This document shows positions 1 to 9,175 of a DNA stretch of 54,371 bases, in pieces; position 1 is the stretch's first letter, and every line of letters starts with the position of its first letter. Source of the DNA: Bacillota bacterium (GTDB lineage: Bacteria; Bacillota; Clostridia; Christensenellales; Aristaeellaceae); the NCBI GenBank assembly GCA_023411375.1, contig JAEYOW010000014.1, positions 1 through 54,371 on the forward strand. Reading direction: 5' to 3'. Under the pieces are notes generated by a model. The model was given only the letters and a program-made list of their open reading frames with translations. It searched no databases and had not been told where the DNA came from. A program made the translations under genes and the position numbers.

Positions 1-157
1 CTTGATTATTACAATAATCGCCGCATCAAGGCAAAGCTTAAGGGCTTGCCGCCTGCTATACACAGACAACAAGCCCTCTTGGCTGCTTAATTTTAAATAT
101 TTGTCTAACTTTTTGGGGTCAATTCACCGCAGCGTTATCCGGCTTTTTGTTCCCTAT

Positions 158-1501
158 TTAATTGCCGTCCGCGGCATCCAGCGCCGCCCATTTACCCCTG
201 CGGTAAAAAAGCAGCGAAAGGACAGTCGCGATCGTCCAACCGATGGGCCAGCTCCACCACACGCCCGTGATACCGAAGGGCGCGGCAAGGGCGAAGGACA
301 GCGCTACGCGCAGCGCCAGATCCGCCAGCGTATCGATCATAAACTCGTTCATGCGGCCCGCGCCGCGCAGCACGCCGTCGCACGCCAGCTTGACCGCCAC
401 CACGTAATAGAATGGGGAAACGATACGCAAAAATTGTGTGCCGATTTCCAATGCGGCGGCGTTTTCAGCGTTGAGGAAGAGCTGGATGACCCGGGGGCCA
501 AAGCCCAGATAGGTCGCGTCGAAAAGCGTCACGATCGCGGCCATCATTTTAAGCGCGGCCCGGTAGCCTGCCCTGACGCGTCCGGGCAGGTTCGCGCCCA
601 TATTCTGCGCGGTAAAGTTGCTCACGCCGTTGCCTAGGGTGGAAAAACTGGTAACGGCAAAATTATTGAACTTGATTGCCGCCGCGTAGCCCGCGATGGC
701 GCTGGTTCCAAAGCCATTGATAATGCTTTGAATGGCGATGTTTCCCACCGATATAAAGCTCTGCTGAAGGGTGCTTGGCAGCGCGATTTTGATAATGTTA
801 CAAAGGATGCCCCGCGAAAACAGCTTCGGCTTTTGCTCTGTGCGCATGCCGCCGATATGCCTGAGCAACGCGAGCACCGCAAGCCCACAGCTGACGCCCT
901 GGCAGAGGAACGTGGCCCACGCAACGCCCGCTACGCCCATGCCAAAAGCGGCCACAAAGAGGATATCAAGCAAGATATTGGCTACTGAGGAAACCGCTAA
1001 AAACAGAAACGGCGTTCGGGAATCGCCCAGCGACGCAAAGATACCCGTGGCGATATTATACAGGAAAAGAAACATAAGCCCACCCGTGTAGATATTCAGG
1101 TACAGCAGAGTATCGTCAAAAATTTCCGCGGGCGTCTGAATCAGCTTTAGAAGCGCCGGTGAAAAAAGAAAGCCCAGCAGCATAAGCGACGCGCATACCG
1201 CTATGCTCAAAACAAACGCCGTACTTACCGCAGTTTTCAACTCCGCGATGCGTTTTGCGCCAAAAAGGCGCGCCGCGACCACCGACACGCCGATGTTGAG
1301 TCCAAAAGCGAACGCCAGATAAATCAACGTCACCTCATAGCTGTTGCCCACCGCCGCCAGCGCGTTTTCACCGATAAACCTTCCGGCCACCACACTGTCG
1401 GCAATGTTGTAGAGCTGTTGAAAGACAATACTGCCAAAAAGCGGAAGCGAGTATTTCCACAGCACCCGGTCCGGTTTGCCCGCGGTTAAATCCGTCGCCA
1501 A
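158..1501 (-). CDS. MATE-family multidrug/organic cation efflux transporter
   Basis: A 447-residue integral membrane protein, the usual MATE length, with about twelve hydrophobic segments throughout. The N-terminal part has the MATE-like run of small and polar residues in the first helices (FGSIVFQQLYNIADSVVAG), followed later by the duplicated second half. MATE proteins export drugs or metabolites in exchange for Na+ or H+ across the cytoplasmic membrane. The start is a TTG; a GAGGGTGG ribosome site lies 6 bases upstream and there is no better in-frame ATG near it. The next gene upstream on the same strand is a LysR regulator, 169 bases away, which might control it, though LysR targets are often divergent. 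The substrate cannot be told from the sequence. Confidence 0.9.
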   Translation of the reverse strand: MATDLTAGKPDRVLWKYSLPLFGSIVFQQLYNIADSVVAGRFIGENALAAVGNSYEVTLIYLAFAFGLNIGVSVVAARLFGAKRIAELKTAVSTAFVLSIAVCASLMLLGFLFSPALLKLIQTPAEIFDDTLLYLNIYTGGLMFLFLYNIATGIFASLGDSRTPFLFLAVSSVANILLDILFVAAFGMGVAGVAWATFLCQGVSCGLAVLALLRHIGGMRTEQKPKLFSRGILCNIIKIALPSTLQQSFISVGNIAIQSIINGFGTSAIAGYAAAIKFNNFAVTSFSTLGNGVSNFTAQNMGANLPGRVRAGYRAALKMMAAIVTLFDATYLGFGPRVIQLFLNAENAAALEIGTQFLRIVSPFYYVVAVKLACDGVLRGAGRMNEFMIDTLADLALRVALSFALAAPFGITGVWWSWPIGWTIATVLSLLFYRRGKWAALDAADGN

Positions 1502-1600
1502 GATCAGCCACCCTCTTCAGTATTAATTGGAGCGGCCTTTATTCTGTCACAGTCCCTGCCGATTGTCCAGCTGTTTTGACGATTTTTCCGTACAATCGAA

Positions 1601-1645
1601 TGGCGGGGCCGCCATTCAGCCATATCAGCCATTACCGCCCCGCCA
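1601..1645 (-). terminator. GC-rich hairpin after the LysR gene
   Basis: TGGCGGGGC (1601-1609) pairs perfectly with GCCCCGCCA (1637-1645). A shorter alternative hairpin, AATGGCGG/CCGCCATT at about 1599-1616, excludes it. It lies just past the LysR stop codon on the minus strand. There is no clear U run, so it may be a mRNA 3' end structure rather than a strong intrinsic terminator. Confidence 0.4.
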
Positions 1646-1670
1646 TAAATGTATGTTTTTTACGCATCCG

Positions 1671-2582
1671 CTATCTGCGCTCGATTTCCTTTTTCAACAG
1701 GTCGTAAAACGTCTGTTCCCACCGGCTCATGGTGTAGCCCTTCAAATAGATCAACGCGTCCTGATACTCCTCGGTCGCATCATCGCTGCCAATCTGTACC
1801 AGACCATGCCTGTCCAGGATATCCTGCGGAACCGGAGACACCCACATATAGGTGACCGGCGAGCGGCTAAGCAGGTCAAACTGGCTGCCCCGCTCATAAA
1901 CGCGAATCTGCCGCGCTTCCACGCCGCCTTCCGGGCCCGAATCTTCCACGGGAATCGGCTGAGCCGTATCCCCATGGGAAATTTCAACATACGGCGCAAG
2001 CTGCGTCCGGCTGATCTTTTTTTCCCGGGCCAGAGGGTGGCGCTTGGACAAAATCACCACGTGCCTGAACGTCCAGTACAAAATATAGTGAAGTCCCTGT
2101 TCCGCAAGGCTGCCCAGCAGCTTATTCTGGCTTTCCAAGCTGTAGCGCACAATACCGATATCCACCTCGCGGCTTAATACGTCGCGGATAACCTCGTTTG
2201 TGTTGGTTTCGCGCACGTTCAGCTCCATGGCGCAGCGCGGGTCGAGCGAATTGACAAATTCCGTCACGGCATGCGAGATATAGCTGGCACGCGGCACTGC
2301 GACACTGAGGTAGGCTGTCGTGCGGTTATGCCCCTGGTAGATCGCGTCCATCGCGTCCATCTGCTCAAGCACGGAGCGGGCGCGAAGCAGAAACTCATCT
2401 CCCTTTCGGGTGGGAAGCATGCCGGCCCCGGTCCGGTTGAAGATGCGGAAGCCGCAGGCCTGCTCCAGATCCTTAAGCGCCTTGCTCAGATTAGGTTGGC
2501 TCATGTACAGCGCCTCGGCGGCGCGTGTTTGCGAACCCATGCGCGCCACCATCACGGCGCAGCGGAGTTGATGGATGTTCAT
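1671..2582 (-). CDS. LysR-family transcriptional regulator
   Basis: A 303-residue protein with a typical LysR winged helix-turn-helix at residues 1-60 (MNIHQLRCAVMVARMGSQTR, then MSQPNLSKALKDLE) and a periplasmic-binding-protein-like effector domain from about residue 90 to the end. Length is normal for the family. The ATG has an AAGGAGG ribosome site five bases upstream. LysR proteins bind DNA as tetramers and respond to a small metabolite; nothing here identifies the ligand. It lies upstream of the MATE exporter on the same strand and downstream of a NUDIX gene, separated by only 39 bases from the latter, so NUDIX, LysR and possibly MATE may be cotranscribed. Confidence 0.92.
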   Translation of the reverse strand: MNIHQLRCAVMVARMGSQTRAAEALYMSQPNLSKALKDLEQACGFRIFNRTGAGMLPTRKGDEFLLRARSVLEQMDAMDAIYQGHNRTTAYLSVAVPRASYISHAVTEFVNSLDPRCAMELNVRETNTNEVIRDVLSREVDIGIVRYSLESQNKLLGSLAEQGLHYILYWTFRHVVILSKRHPLAREKKISRTQLAPYVEISHGDTAQPIPVEDSGPEGGVEARQIRVYERGSQFDLLSRSPVTYMWVSPVPQDILDRHGLVQIGSDDATEEYQDALIYLKGYTMSRWEQTFYDLLKKEIERR

Positions 2583-2621
2583 GGCTTCCTCCTTCGCGGC
2601 GGAAATACCGGCGTTCCTGAC

Positions 2622-3092
2622 TTAACGGCCTTCGTGCTTTTTGCGCCGACGCAAATACTGTTCCAGCGCGGGCCGGTTGACCCCAAAAAGCGGCTCGGGC
2701 AGGTTGTCAGCCGCAAAAAAACCCAGCCTGTCCACCTCGCCGGCCTCGCAGCGCAGCGTCCCATGGTATTTTCTGCAAATATAAACAACGTCTATATTGC
2801 TCACTTGGTCGCCGTTGGGATAGGTGTACTTCATATGCTCACCGGAGAATACGCCAAAAAGTTCCAGCTCGTCGGCGATCAAGCCAGTCTCCTCACGCAG
2901 TTCGCGCGCGGCGGCATCCTCCACACGCTCGTACAGCTCCACAGCGCCGCCGGCATAGGCCCATTCACCGTTGTCCGTGCGCAATTGTAAAAGGATTTCT
3001 TTCCTTTCGTTTTCAACGATCACCGACGCGCCGCACTGCATCAAGGGGATATGCCCCACGCGTTTGCGCATGTCCCTGATATACTCGCCCAT
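2622..3092 (-). CDS. NUDIX hydrolase
   Basis: A 156-residue protein with a complete NUDIX box at residues 49-71: G49, E55, then R63-E64-L65, E67-E68, T69-G70-L71. The glutamates bind Mg2+ and hydrolyse a nucleoside diphosphate linked to a moiety X. The internal ATG at 3092 was chosen because it has an ideal AAGGAGG site eight bases upstream; the longer open frame reaching 3332 runs through the promoter region and overlaps the divergent GH18 gene. The protein resembles the general MutT/ADP-ribose class; the true substrate is unknown. It is divergent from the secreted GH18 gene. Confidence 0.9.
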   Translation of the reverse strand: MGEYIRDMRKRVGHIPLMQCGASVIVENERKEILLQLRTDNGEWAYAGGAVELYERVEDAAARELREETGLIADELELFGVFSGEHMKYTYPNGDQVSNIDVVYICRKYHGTLRCEAGEVDRLGFFAADNLPEPLFGVNRPALEQYLRRRKKHEGR

Positions 3093-3150
3093 CCTCTGAT
3101 CCTCCTTGTATTTCCTTGCATTTGCAGCTCTACCATGACAACATGTGACA

Positions 3151-3180
3151 TTGCATGTATACGCTTTAACATGGTATACT
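3151..3180 (+). promoter_or_regulatory. Putative sigma-A promoter of the GH18 gene
   Basis: TTGCAT (3151-3156), an 18-base spacer and TATACT (3175-3180) preceded by an extended -10 TGG. Transcription would start about 35 bases before the GH18 ATG. Confidence 0.55.
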
Positions 3181-3219
3181 GCCGTCGACCCATTTTTTCT
3201 TGGAAAGGAGCAAACCCGG

Positions 3220-4365
3220 ATGAAACGCATCCAGTACCGACAGGCCTCGCGCTTTATGTGGCGCAGCCTTGCGCTTGCCTCGCTGCTCTGGCTGGGCATT
3301 GGACAAGGGGGCGCCCCTGAGCCTGTTCCCATAGGCGAGAGCGCCGGCGCGGAAACCCCGCGAAAGCGTACCGCCGCCTATGTGTATGACCGTCCGAGCC
3401 TCACATTTTCGGACGCAGACGCCGATAACCTCGATCAGCTCAACTTTTCCTTCGCGCTGCTCAAAAAGGGCGAAGTAAACGGCGATCACTGGCAATCCAT
3501 CGGCGCGTTCAAGGCTTACATCGCAAAGCATCCCCATATTCTTCCCGTGCTGTCCATCGGCGGCTGGGGCGCGGACGGCTTCTCGCAGGCCGCCTCCACA
3601 GAGGAAGGGCGCGATCGCTTTGTGGAAAGCACTCTGAAATTAATGCAAAAGCACGGTTTCCTTGGCGTGGATATCGACTGGGAATACCCCGGCTCATCAG
3701 CGGCAGGCATCGCCTCAAGCGCCAAGGACAAGCAGAATTACACATTGCTTTTAAAGGCGCTGCGCGAGGGGCTGGACGCCCTGGCCCGTGAGGATGGCAG
3801 AAACCGTATGCTCGCCATCGCGATTGGCGCGGATTCCTCGCTGATCAAGAATATCGACTGCCAGGCCGTAGGCGCGATCGTGGACCAGGTTAACCTGATG
3901 ACCTACGATCTTCAAACCCCAAAGGTTGCGAGCCATCACACGCCGCTTTATTCCGTCAGCGACCGCTATCCCCTCTCCGCCGACAGCGCGGTGCGGGCAT
4001 TTGCCGCCGCGGGCATCCCCAAGAGCAAGATAATGCTTGGCGCCGCGTTCTATGGCCGCGTATACCAGCTTAAATCCGCAACCTCCACCCCAGTTTTCGC
4101 GGAGGCAAAGGATAACGGCGCAAAGTCGGTCACATACAAGAACATTCTCGCCAACAGCCGCTGGATGCACGCCTTTGACGATGAAGCAAAAGCGCCCTAT
4201 GCGACGGACGGCACGACCTTCCTGACCTATGACAATCCGGCCTCGATCCGCCACAAGGGCGCTTATGTAAGTCAAAATGGATTAATGGGCCTGATGTGCT
4301 GGGAATACGGCGGAGACGCCAACGGCGAACTGCTGGCCTCCATGCGCCAGGGCCTGAGCCGTTAG
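3220..4365 (+). CDS. Secreted glycoside hydrolase family 18 (chitinase-like) protein
   Basis: A 381-residue protein. The start at 3220 has a GAAAGGAG site upstream. Residues 1-30 form a basic/hydrophobic signal or anchor segment (RFMWRSLALASLLWLGIG). The rest is a GH18 TIM barrel: SIGGWG at 112-117 (beta-3 motif) and the catalytic motif at 148-155, LGVDIDWE, with the general acid E155 and the supporting D151 and D153. The first Asp of the usual DxxDxDxE is Leu148. GH18 enzymes cut beta-1,4 GlcNAc linkages in chitin or peptidoglycan; spore-lytic and cell-wall members are common in Firmicutes. Its stop is four bases from the stop of the convergent phosphohexomutase gene; a small GCCGC/GCGGC hairpin there (about 4378-4392) may end both transcripts. 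Confidence 0.9.
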   Translation: MKRIQYRQASRFMWRSLALASLLWLGIGQGGAPEPVPIGESAGAETPRKRTAAYVYDRPSLTFSDADADNLDQLNFSFALLKKGEVNGDHWQSIGAFKAYIAKHPHILPVLSIGGWGADGFSQAASTEEGRDRFVESTLKLMQKHGFLGVDIDWEYPGSSAAGIASSAKDKQNYTLLLKALREGLDALAREDGRNRMLAIAIGADSSLIKNIDCQAVGAIVDQVNLMTYDLQTPKVASHHTPLYSVSDRYPLSADSAVRAFAAAGIPKSKIMLGAAFYGRVYQLKSATSTPVFAEAKDNGAKSVTYKNILANSRWMHAFDDEAKAPYATDGTTFLTYDNPASIRHKGAYVSQNGLMGLMCWEYGGDANGELLASMRQGLSR

Positions 4366-4369
4366 CGCG

Positions 4370-5875
4370 CTATAGCGCCGCCTTAAGCGGCGTCAGATCC
4401 ACGCCCGCCTCATCCCGAAGCGCCTCGAACAGCTTGCCAAGCACTGCTTTGACCCCATCCGGCACATCGCTTTCAGCGTTCAGCGGCATCACGGGGTCGT
4501 GCACGCTCAGCCTCAAAAGAAACCATGCGCTGTTTAACTCGCCGTCGACGTCAAAGGAAATTCGCACGCCCTCCCGGTTGTCGGGGGCGATATGCCACTC
4601 TTCATGCTCGCTGGCGTACTCCAGCACATATTCGATCAATTGCTTCGCGGTTGCGGCAAAATCCTCTCCTAAAACGGGCAGGCGGATTTCAATGCTTTCC
4701 ACGGGCTCGCGCAGGCCGTCCAAAAGCCGGCTGAGCGTCTCGCCCTGCTGCTTCATTTGCATAGCCTTGATCAGCAGTACTGTAACCAGGTACATGCCGT
4801 CGTCCAAAAAATGATTGTCGCGAAGCGCGGCATGCCCGCTTGTCTCAATGGCAAGCGGGCAATTCATTCCCGCCTGGTTAAGCCTGACCGCTTCGTCGAT
4901 TACGTTGCGGTAACCACGTTTATAGCGATAGTGTTCTCCGCCCCACTCCTTGATAAAGTCGGACAGGCCGGAGGAGGTGACGGAATCCGTCACGATGGTC
5001 GCGCCGGGCATATCCTCCAGCAGAATCGCGCTGATCATGGCGATCAGGCGGTTGCGGTTGATCTCCTTACCTGTCTGGTCCACAATGGCGGCACGGTCGC
5101 AGTCCGCGTCAAAGATTACGCCAAGGTCCGCGCCGACGCGTTTGACCGCCGCCGAAACGGATTGCATGGCCTCCTCATTTTCGGGATTGGGAACATGGTT
5201 TGGGAAATGACCGTCCGGCTCAAGAAACTGGCTGCCTTCCACCCATGCCCCAAGGTTCTCCAGCATGCCGGCATAAAAACCGCCAGCCCCATTGCCTGCG
5301 TCCACAACCACATGAAGTCCCAAAAGAGGCTTTTGCACCTCGGGATCGATTGACGAGATGATCAGCTGCTCCAAATGATGCTGATAGGTGGGCAGGAAAG
5401 GCACGCTTTCTACGCTTCCCGTGGCGACGGGCTCCATCCTTTCAAGGTTTTGAGCAATATCAAGCACCGCGTCCAGCTCGTGGAAGCCCAGGCCGCCCTG
5501 CTCGGTAAAAAACTTGAGCCCGTTTAACCGCCACGGATGATGGCTGGCCGTTACCATAATAGAACCGTCGGGACGGAAGCCATCCGTCAGAATCGCCATA
5601 TACATGGCGGGTGTGGTGCACATGCCATAGTCGGCAGCCCTTGCCCCGGCCGACGCGATTCCCTCGGCAGTGGCGGCGAGCAGTTCTGGACCGGATACGC
5701 GGCTGTCCCGCCCCAGCGCGATGCTTATCCGGGAAACGTCCTTACCGGTCTTTTCCGCGACATACCTCGCAAACGCAACGCCAAGCGTCCTGGCAACGTC
5801 CGGCGTCAGCAGCGCATCGTCGCCAATGGCGGCGCCGCGTACATCCGAACCGCTTTTGAGTTTCCTGTAATCCAT
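4370..5875 (-). CDS. Phosphomannomutase/phosphoglucomutase (alpha-D-phosphohexomutase)
   Basis: A 501-residue four-domain enzyme that interconverts hexose-1- and -6-phosphates. The phosphoserine loop is TASHHP at about 109-114 (Ser111), where most relatives have TASHNP. The metal loop DADCDR and the sugar loop ETSGH are intact; the C-terminal phosphate loop reads RLSVHDP, divergent from the usual R-[PA]-S-[GN]-T-E-P. The start at 5875 has a GGGGAG ribosome site nine bases upstream. A second ATG seven codons earlier (5896) overlaps the previous stop codon as ATGA but lacks a ribosome site, so either start could be used by coupling. It is cotranscribed with the DUF2461 gene. Mannose against glucose preference is not decidable. 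Confidence 0.9.
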   Translation of the reverse strand: MDYRKLKSGSDVRGAAIGDDALLTPDVARTLGVAFARYVAEKTGKDVSRISIALGRDSRVSGPELLAATAEGIASAGARAADYGMCTTPAMYMAILTDGFRPDGSIMVTASHHPWRLNGLKFFTEQGGLGFHELDAVLDIAQNLERMEPVATGSVESVPFLPTYQHHLEQLIISSIDPEVQKPLLGLHVVVDAGNGAGGFYAGMLENLGAWVEGSQFLEPDGHFPNHVPNPENEEAMQSVSAAVKRVGADLGVIFDADCDRAAIVDQTGKEINRNRLIAMISAILLEDMPGATIVTDSVTSSGLSDFIKEWGGEHYRYKRGYRNVIDEAVRLNQAGMNCPLAIETSGHAALRDNHFLDDGMYLVTVLLIKAMQMKQQGETLSRLLDGLREPVESIEIRLPVLGEDFAATAKQLIEYVLEYASEHEEWHIAPDNREGVRISFDVDGELNSAWFLLRLSVHDPVMPLNAESDVPDGVKAVLGKLFEALRDEAGVDLTPLKAAL

Positions 5876-5892
5876 TTTCACACTCTCCCCAC

Positions 5893-6588
5893 TCATGCGT
5901 CCAACTGTGCCATGCCCTCATCCGCTGCCGAGCGCAACAGCCCGTACAGCGGCTTCAGCCTTAAATAGTCCCGCGCTACAATATCCGCCAGCTCCTTCTG
6001 ATAGCACAGGGATAGAGGGGTACCCACCCGTTTTACGTAAATTTCCTTGCACGGGTACAGCTCTTCCAGCGCTTTTGGCAGGCTGACGGGCGGCTGCATC
6101 CGCTTATAGCGGTCGCCGAAAATCAGGAGATGATCGTCTGGAATGCCGCTTCGGCGCAGCAACCCGAGCACCTCCTCCGGCTTTTTAACCATGCGGCGGC
6201 GAAGCGCGTCCATCGCCGGACGGTTGTAGCTCCAGTATCCAACGCCCCATTCCACAACCTCCGGTGAAAGCTCAAACCAGTACATGGCCGACGTTTCTCT
6301 CGGCTCGCCGCCTCTACGAAACAGAACCCACATATGATCCCGAAAGGGAGACTTGTCCTTTGTAAAGCGCGTATCCCGACGGATACGCGCCATGCATTTG
6401 GCAGGGCGGATTTCCATATCGTCCGAAATCATCTGTACGGTAGGCGTCATCGCCTCGATAAAGGCGTGAAACGGTTCCTTCACATAGGCGCGGTAATCAT
6501 CCTCATGCGCCTTGAAAAACGAAATATCGTTATGAAAGCGGAGATCCAAAAAGAAACGGATGGTCTCCTCCGGAAAGCCCTCAAACAT
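5893..6588 (-). CDS. DUF2461 domain-containing protein
   Basis: A 231-residue protein matching the DUF2461/TIGR02453 pattern: N-terminal FxGFPxETIxFFxDLxxNN-like segment, an AKCMARIRRDTRF core and a WELSPE-like segment (YWFELSPEVVEWGVGYW). The molecular function of the family is unknown. The start at 6588 gives the usual family length; a longer frame to 6681 runs into non-coding DNA. It overlaps the phosphohexomutase frame by ATGA, which suggests translational coupling. Confidence 0.85.
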   Translation of the reverse strand: MFEGFPEETIRFFLDLRFHNDISFFKAHEDDYRAYVKEPFHAFIEAMTPTVQMISDDMEIRPAKCMARIRRDTRFTKDKSPFRDHMWVLFRRGGEPRETSAMYWFELSPEVVEWGVGYWSYNRPAMDALRRRMVKKPEEVLGLLRRSGIPDDHLLIFGDRYKRMQPPVSLPKALEELYPCKEIYVKRVGTPLSLCYQKELADIVARDYLRLKPLYGLLRSAADEGMAQLDA

Positions 6589-6723
6589 GCGTTCTTTCAC
6601 CCTTTCGCAAGCTATTATACCCGATTGCGGCTGGAATTTCAAGCCATGGACGAATGTGCGGGCGCCTCTGTTCGGCTCCAAACACCTATTAACGCAAGCA
6701 GTCTCTTTGGAAACGCCCGCAAG

Positions 6724-6755
6724 AAACCGCGGCCGTACCTTAACGGCCGCGGTTT
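6724..6755 (-). terminator. Intrinsic terminator of the repeat surface-protein gene
   Basis: A perfect 13-bp stem, AAACCGCGGCCGT (6724-6736) with ACGGCCGCGGTTT (6743-6755), six-base loop, just downstream of the minus-strand stop codon at 6782. The A-rich 5' arm gives a short U tract on the minus transcript. Confidence 0.7.
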
Positions 6756-6781
6756 CCTGTTCGTTCAGTTTTGAAGCCGGT

Positions 6782-9175
6782 TTACATGCTTACGTCCTCA
6801 TCGCCGCTCCTGGTTTGGCGTGAGCGTCTGCCCGCCGCGCGGGGCGGTTCCTCTCCGGCAGGCGGCTTTGGCCTACGAAATCCGGCGTTTTCGTCCGTGG
6901 TTTCCGAGCCGTACTCATAGCCGGCTTCCCGGTCGTCCGGCGCGTGACCGTCAATCCCATCGTCCTCATAGCCATAATCGTCATAGGACTCGTCATAGGT
7001 TACGTCGTAGCCGGACTCATAACCCGCGTCGTCATAACCGGCTTCGTAGCCAACCGTTCCCTCCGGGTCGTCATAGCCATCCGCGTAACCGCTGTTTTCA
7101 TCAACAGCTCCGTAGCCATCCACATATCCGGTGTTTTCATAGCCCTGTTCATCCCCGGCAGCGCCGTCTGTACGGCCGTTGGCGCTTTCATTCTCAAAGC
7201 CCTCTGTGTAGCCGTCTTCCTCATACGCGCCGCTTTCGTCGTATGGCTGCTCGTACAGCACGCTGTCGCCGTCCGGCTCGACATAGGCGCTCAGATCGCT
7301 TGTCATTTCCTCGTCATACAGGCCCTGACCCAGTGTCGAATAATCGTCCTCCCCGGATGCGGCGCCCTCGCCGGACACCGCACTGCGGACATATTTCATA
7401 TGCGGCAGCTCAAAATCATCCAGATCTTCCTCTTCCAGAAGCGATTTTTCCTGGCCTGCCGCCGCACCGGTCTTGCCGTCCATCATGGTAGCTTCCGGCT
7501 TCTGCTCTTCTTCCTCCTCGGCTGGCGTTACATAATCGCGGCGCTTTGCGCGCTCCAGATGGTCAAAGGCAGCCTCGGACGCTTTCTTTTGATCGGCGCG
7601 GCGCTTGGTCGCCAAAATCAACAGCACGCCCGCGGTGATCAGCAGCACGCCCGCAATGATTAAAATGGGCAAGAGTATGGCTTGAATGGTCTTGGGAACC
7701 GTACCGACGCTCCTATGCCCAATGGGCGGCACCGTCACGGGGCTAAACGTGGGTTCAGGCGTAGGCTGCGGAGGCGGGGTCGCGGTGGCGGGCGCTGGCG
7801 TGGGTACGGAGAACGCGATCTGCACCTCGTTGCTCTGGAAGGTGAGCGTGTTTTCCAAGGGATCCTGCGCGGTAGCGGTAAACCGGTATTTACCCGCCAT
7901 GGAAAGCGCCGTGTCGCGGGTCAGCCTGCGGGTTTCCCCCGCCGGAATGGTCTCAAATGTGTACAAAACCGTATTGCCGTGTGAAATCGACACCTTTTTG
8001 GCATCCACGCGGCTGTTGTTGACGATGTCTACGGCAAAACGCACCAAACCGGGCTGCTCATAAACCTCCGTGCGGTCCGGAGTGGCGGTAAGCGTCAGGG
8101 TGAGCACGTCCTCGGGGGCCACAGCCGCCACCGTCACAGCGTCGGTCGCGGTAACGGTTTCGGTACCGGTACTGTCGATGGCGTTGATAGTGAACTGGTA
8201 ATTGGCCGTTTCCGTCAGGGTAATTTCCTTTTCCAGCGTCACGCTTTTGCCGGCTTCCAGCTTCTGGTTGGTGAACACGTCGCCCAAAACGGGATCGGTC
8301 ACCCGAAGGTCGCTGTAATCCACGCTGCCGCCGTTTTTAAGCTCAAGCTTCAGCGTTACCTTCTCGTTGACGGCCACGCCCTTCGCGCTGGCGGTCAACT
8401 TCGCCGACAGGGCGGATTCGCCGTAGGTAATCTTTGTATCCTCAACCGTATAGGTCTGCGCCTTTTTATTGTTGGCAGACTTGTAGGTGATGGTCGCGCC
8501 GCTGGTCAAATCCTTTTTGCCCATGGTAACGGCCGGATATTCGATCAGAGCGGTCTTCCCTGGCTCCAGCTTTGGAATGGTTTGCTTTTCCTTGTGGATA
8601 TCGGCGTTTTCTTTAATGGTGATATCCGTAAGATCGATCGTGCCGGAATTCATGATTTCGTATTTAACGACGATCTTTTGCCCCTCCTTGGCGATCGTGG
8701 GGCTAATGGTGCGTTTGACGTCGATGTCGGCCTCCGCCGTTTGCTGAGAAATTTTTCCACGAATCGGCTGGCTTTGATCCACAGCCTCTCCGCTCTCCTT
8801 ATAAAGGACATATTTGACAAAGTAAACCACGGAACCGTTATCCAGCGTGCGTTGATTTACATCGTACGAACCTGTCCACGTCTTGCTTTCCCCAGCCTTT
8901 AACAGCGCCGCGCCGTTTGTGCCGAAATCCGAGACGATCTTGGCGGCGGGGTCGTAAAGCACGACCGGATCCTTCATATCCGTATCGCCCGAATTGGATA
9001 TGGTGATCGTCACATTAACCGTGCCCGGACCCGCGAGCTTAGCGGGGCTGAGTTCGATGTCGCAAACGATGGGATCGGTTTCGGCCATTGCGCAGGCGGC
9101 GCACAGCATAAACGCCACAACCGCCAGGCATAAAATGAGTACCCTGCGTTTCATCATGTATTGTCGGGCGGTCAA
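6782..9175 (-). CDS. Membrane-anchored surface protein with CARDB-like repeats and an acidic Gly/Tyr cytoplasmic tail
   Basis: A 797-residue protein from the TTG start. A signal peptide is encoded near the start (MKRRVLILCLAVVAFMLCA). About 470 outward-facing residues contain at least four repeats of the type NxGxxxxxDLxVTDP...L.AGKS.TL, resembling CARDB/DUF11 beta-sandwich repeats; a Pro-rich stretch precedes one membrane helix at about 495-525. The cytoplasmic tail of about 270 residues is highly acidic and rich in Gly-Tyr/Asp-Tyr repeats. The TTG at 9175 has AAGGGAGGAA eight bases upstream; the first ATG at 9157 would need a folded spacer (see the ribosome-site entry). Related proteins with CARDB repeats act at the cell surface; the role of this one is unknown. 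YunB lies upstream on the same strand. Confidence 0.75.
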   Translation of the reverse strand: MTARQYMMKRRVLILCLAVVAFMLCAACAMAETDPIVCDIELSPAKLAGPGTVNVTITISNSGDTDMKDPVVLYDPAAKIVSDFGTNGAALLKAGESKTWTGSYDVNQRTLDNGSVVYFVKYVLYKESGEAVDQSQPIRGKISQQTAEADIDVKRTISPTIAKEGQKIVVKYEIMNSGTIDLTDITIKENADIHKEKQTIPKLEPGKTALIEYPAVTMGKKDLTSGATITYKSANNKKAQTYTVEDTKITYGESALSAKLTASAKGVAVNEKVTLKLELKNGGSVDYSDLRVTDPVLGDVFTNQKLEAGKSVTLEKEITLTETANYQFTINAIDSTGTETVTATDAVTVAAVAPEDVLTLTLTATPDRTEVYEQPGLVRFAVDIVNNSRVDAKKVSISHGNTVLYTFETIPAGETRRLTRDTALSMAGKYRFTATAQDPLENTLTFQSNEVQIAFSVPTPAPATATPPPQPTPEPTFSPVTVPPIGHRSVGTVPKTIQAILLPILIIAGVLLITAGVLLILATKRRADQKKASEAAFDHLERAKRRDYVTPAEEEEEQKPEATMMDGKTGAAAGQEKSLLEEEDLDDFELPHMKYVRSAVSGEGAASGEDDYSTLGQGLYDEEMTSDLSAYVEPDGDSVLYEQPYDESGAYEEDGYTEGFENESANGRTDGAAGDEQGYENTGYVDGYGAVDENSGYADGYDDPEGTVGYEAGYDDAGYESGYDVTYDESYDDYGYEDDGIDGHAPDDREAGYEYGSETTDENAGFRRPKPPAGEEPPRAAGRRSRQTRSGDEDVSM

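Noticed and set aside
2..637. Open frame of 211 codons on the plus strand at the left edge
   Set aside because: It lies opposite the clearly real MATE gene and has no recognisable product.
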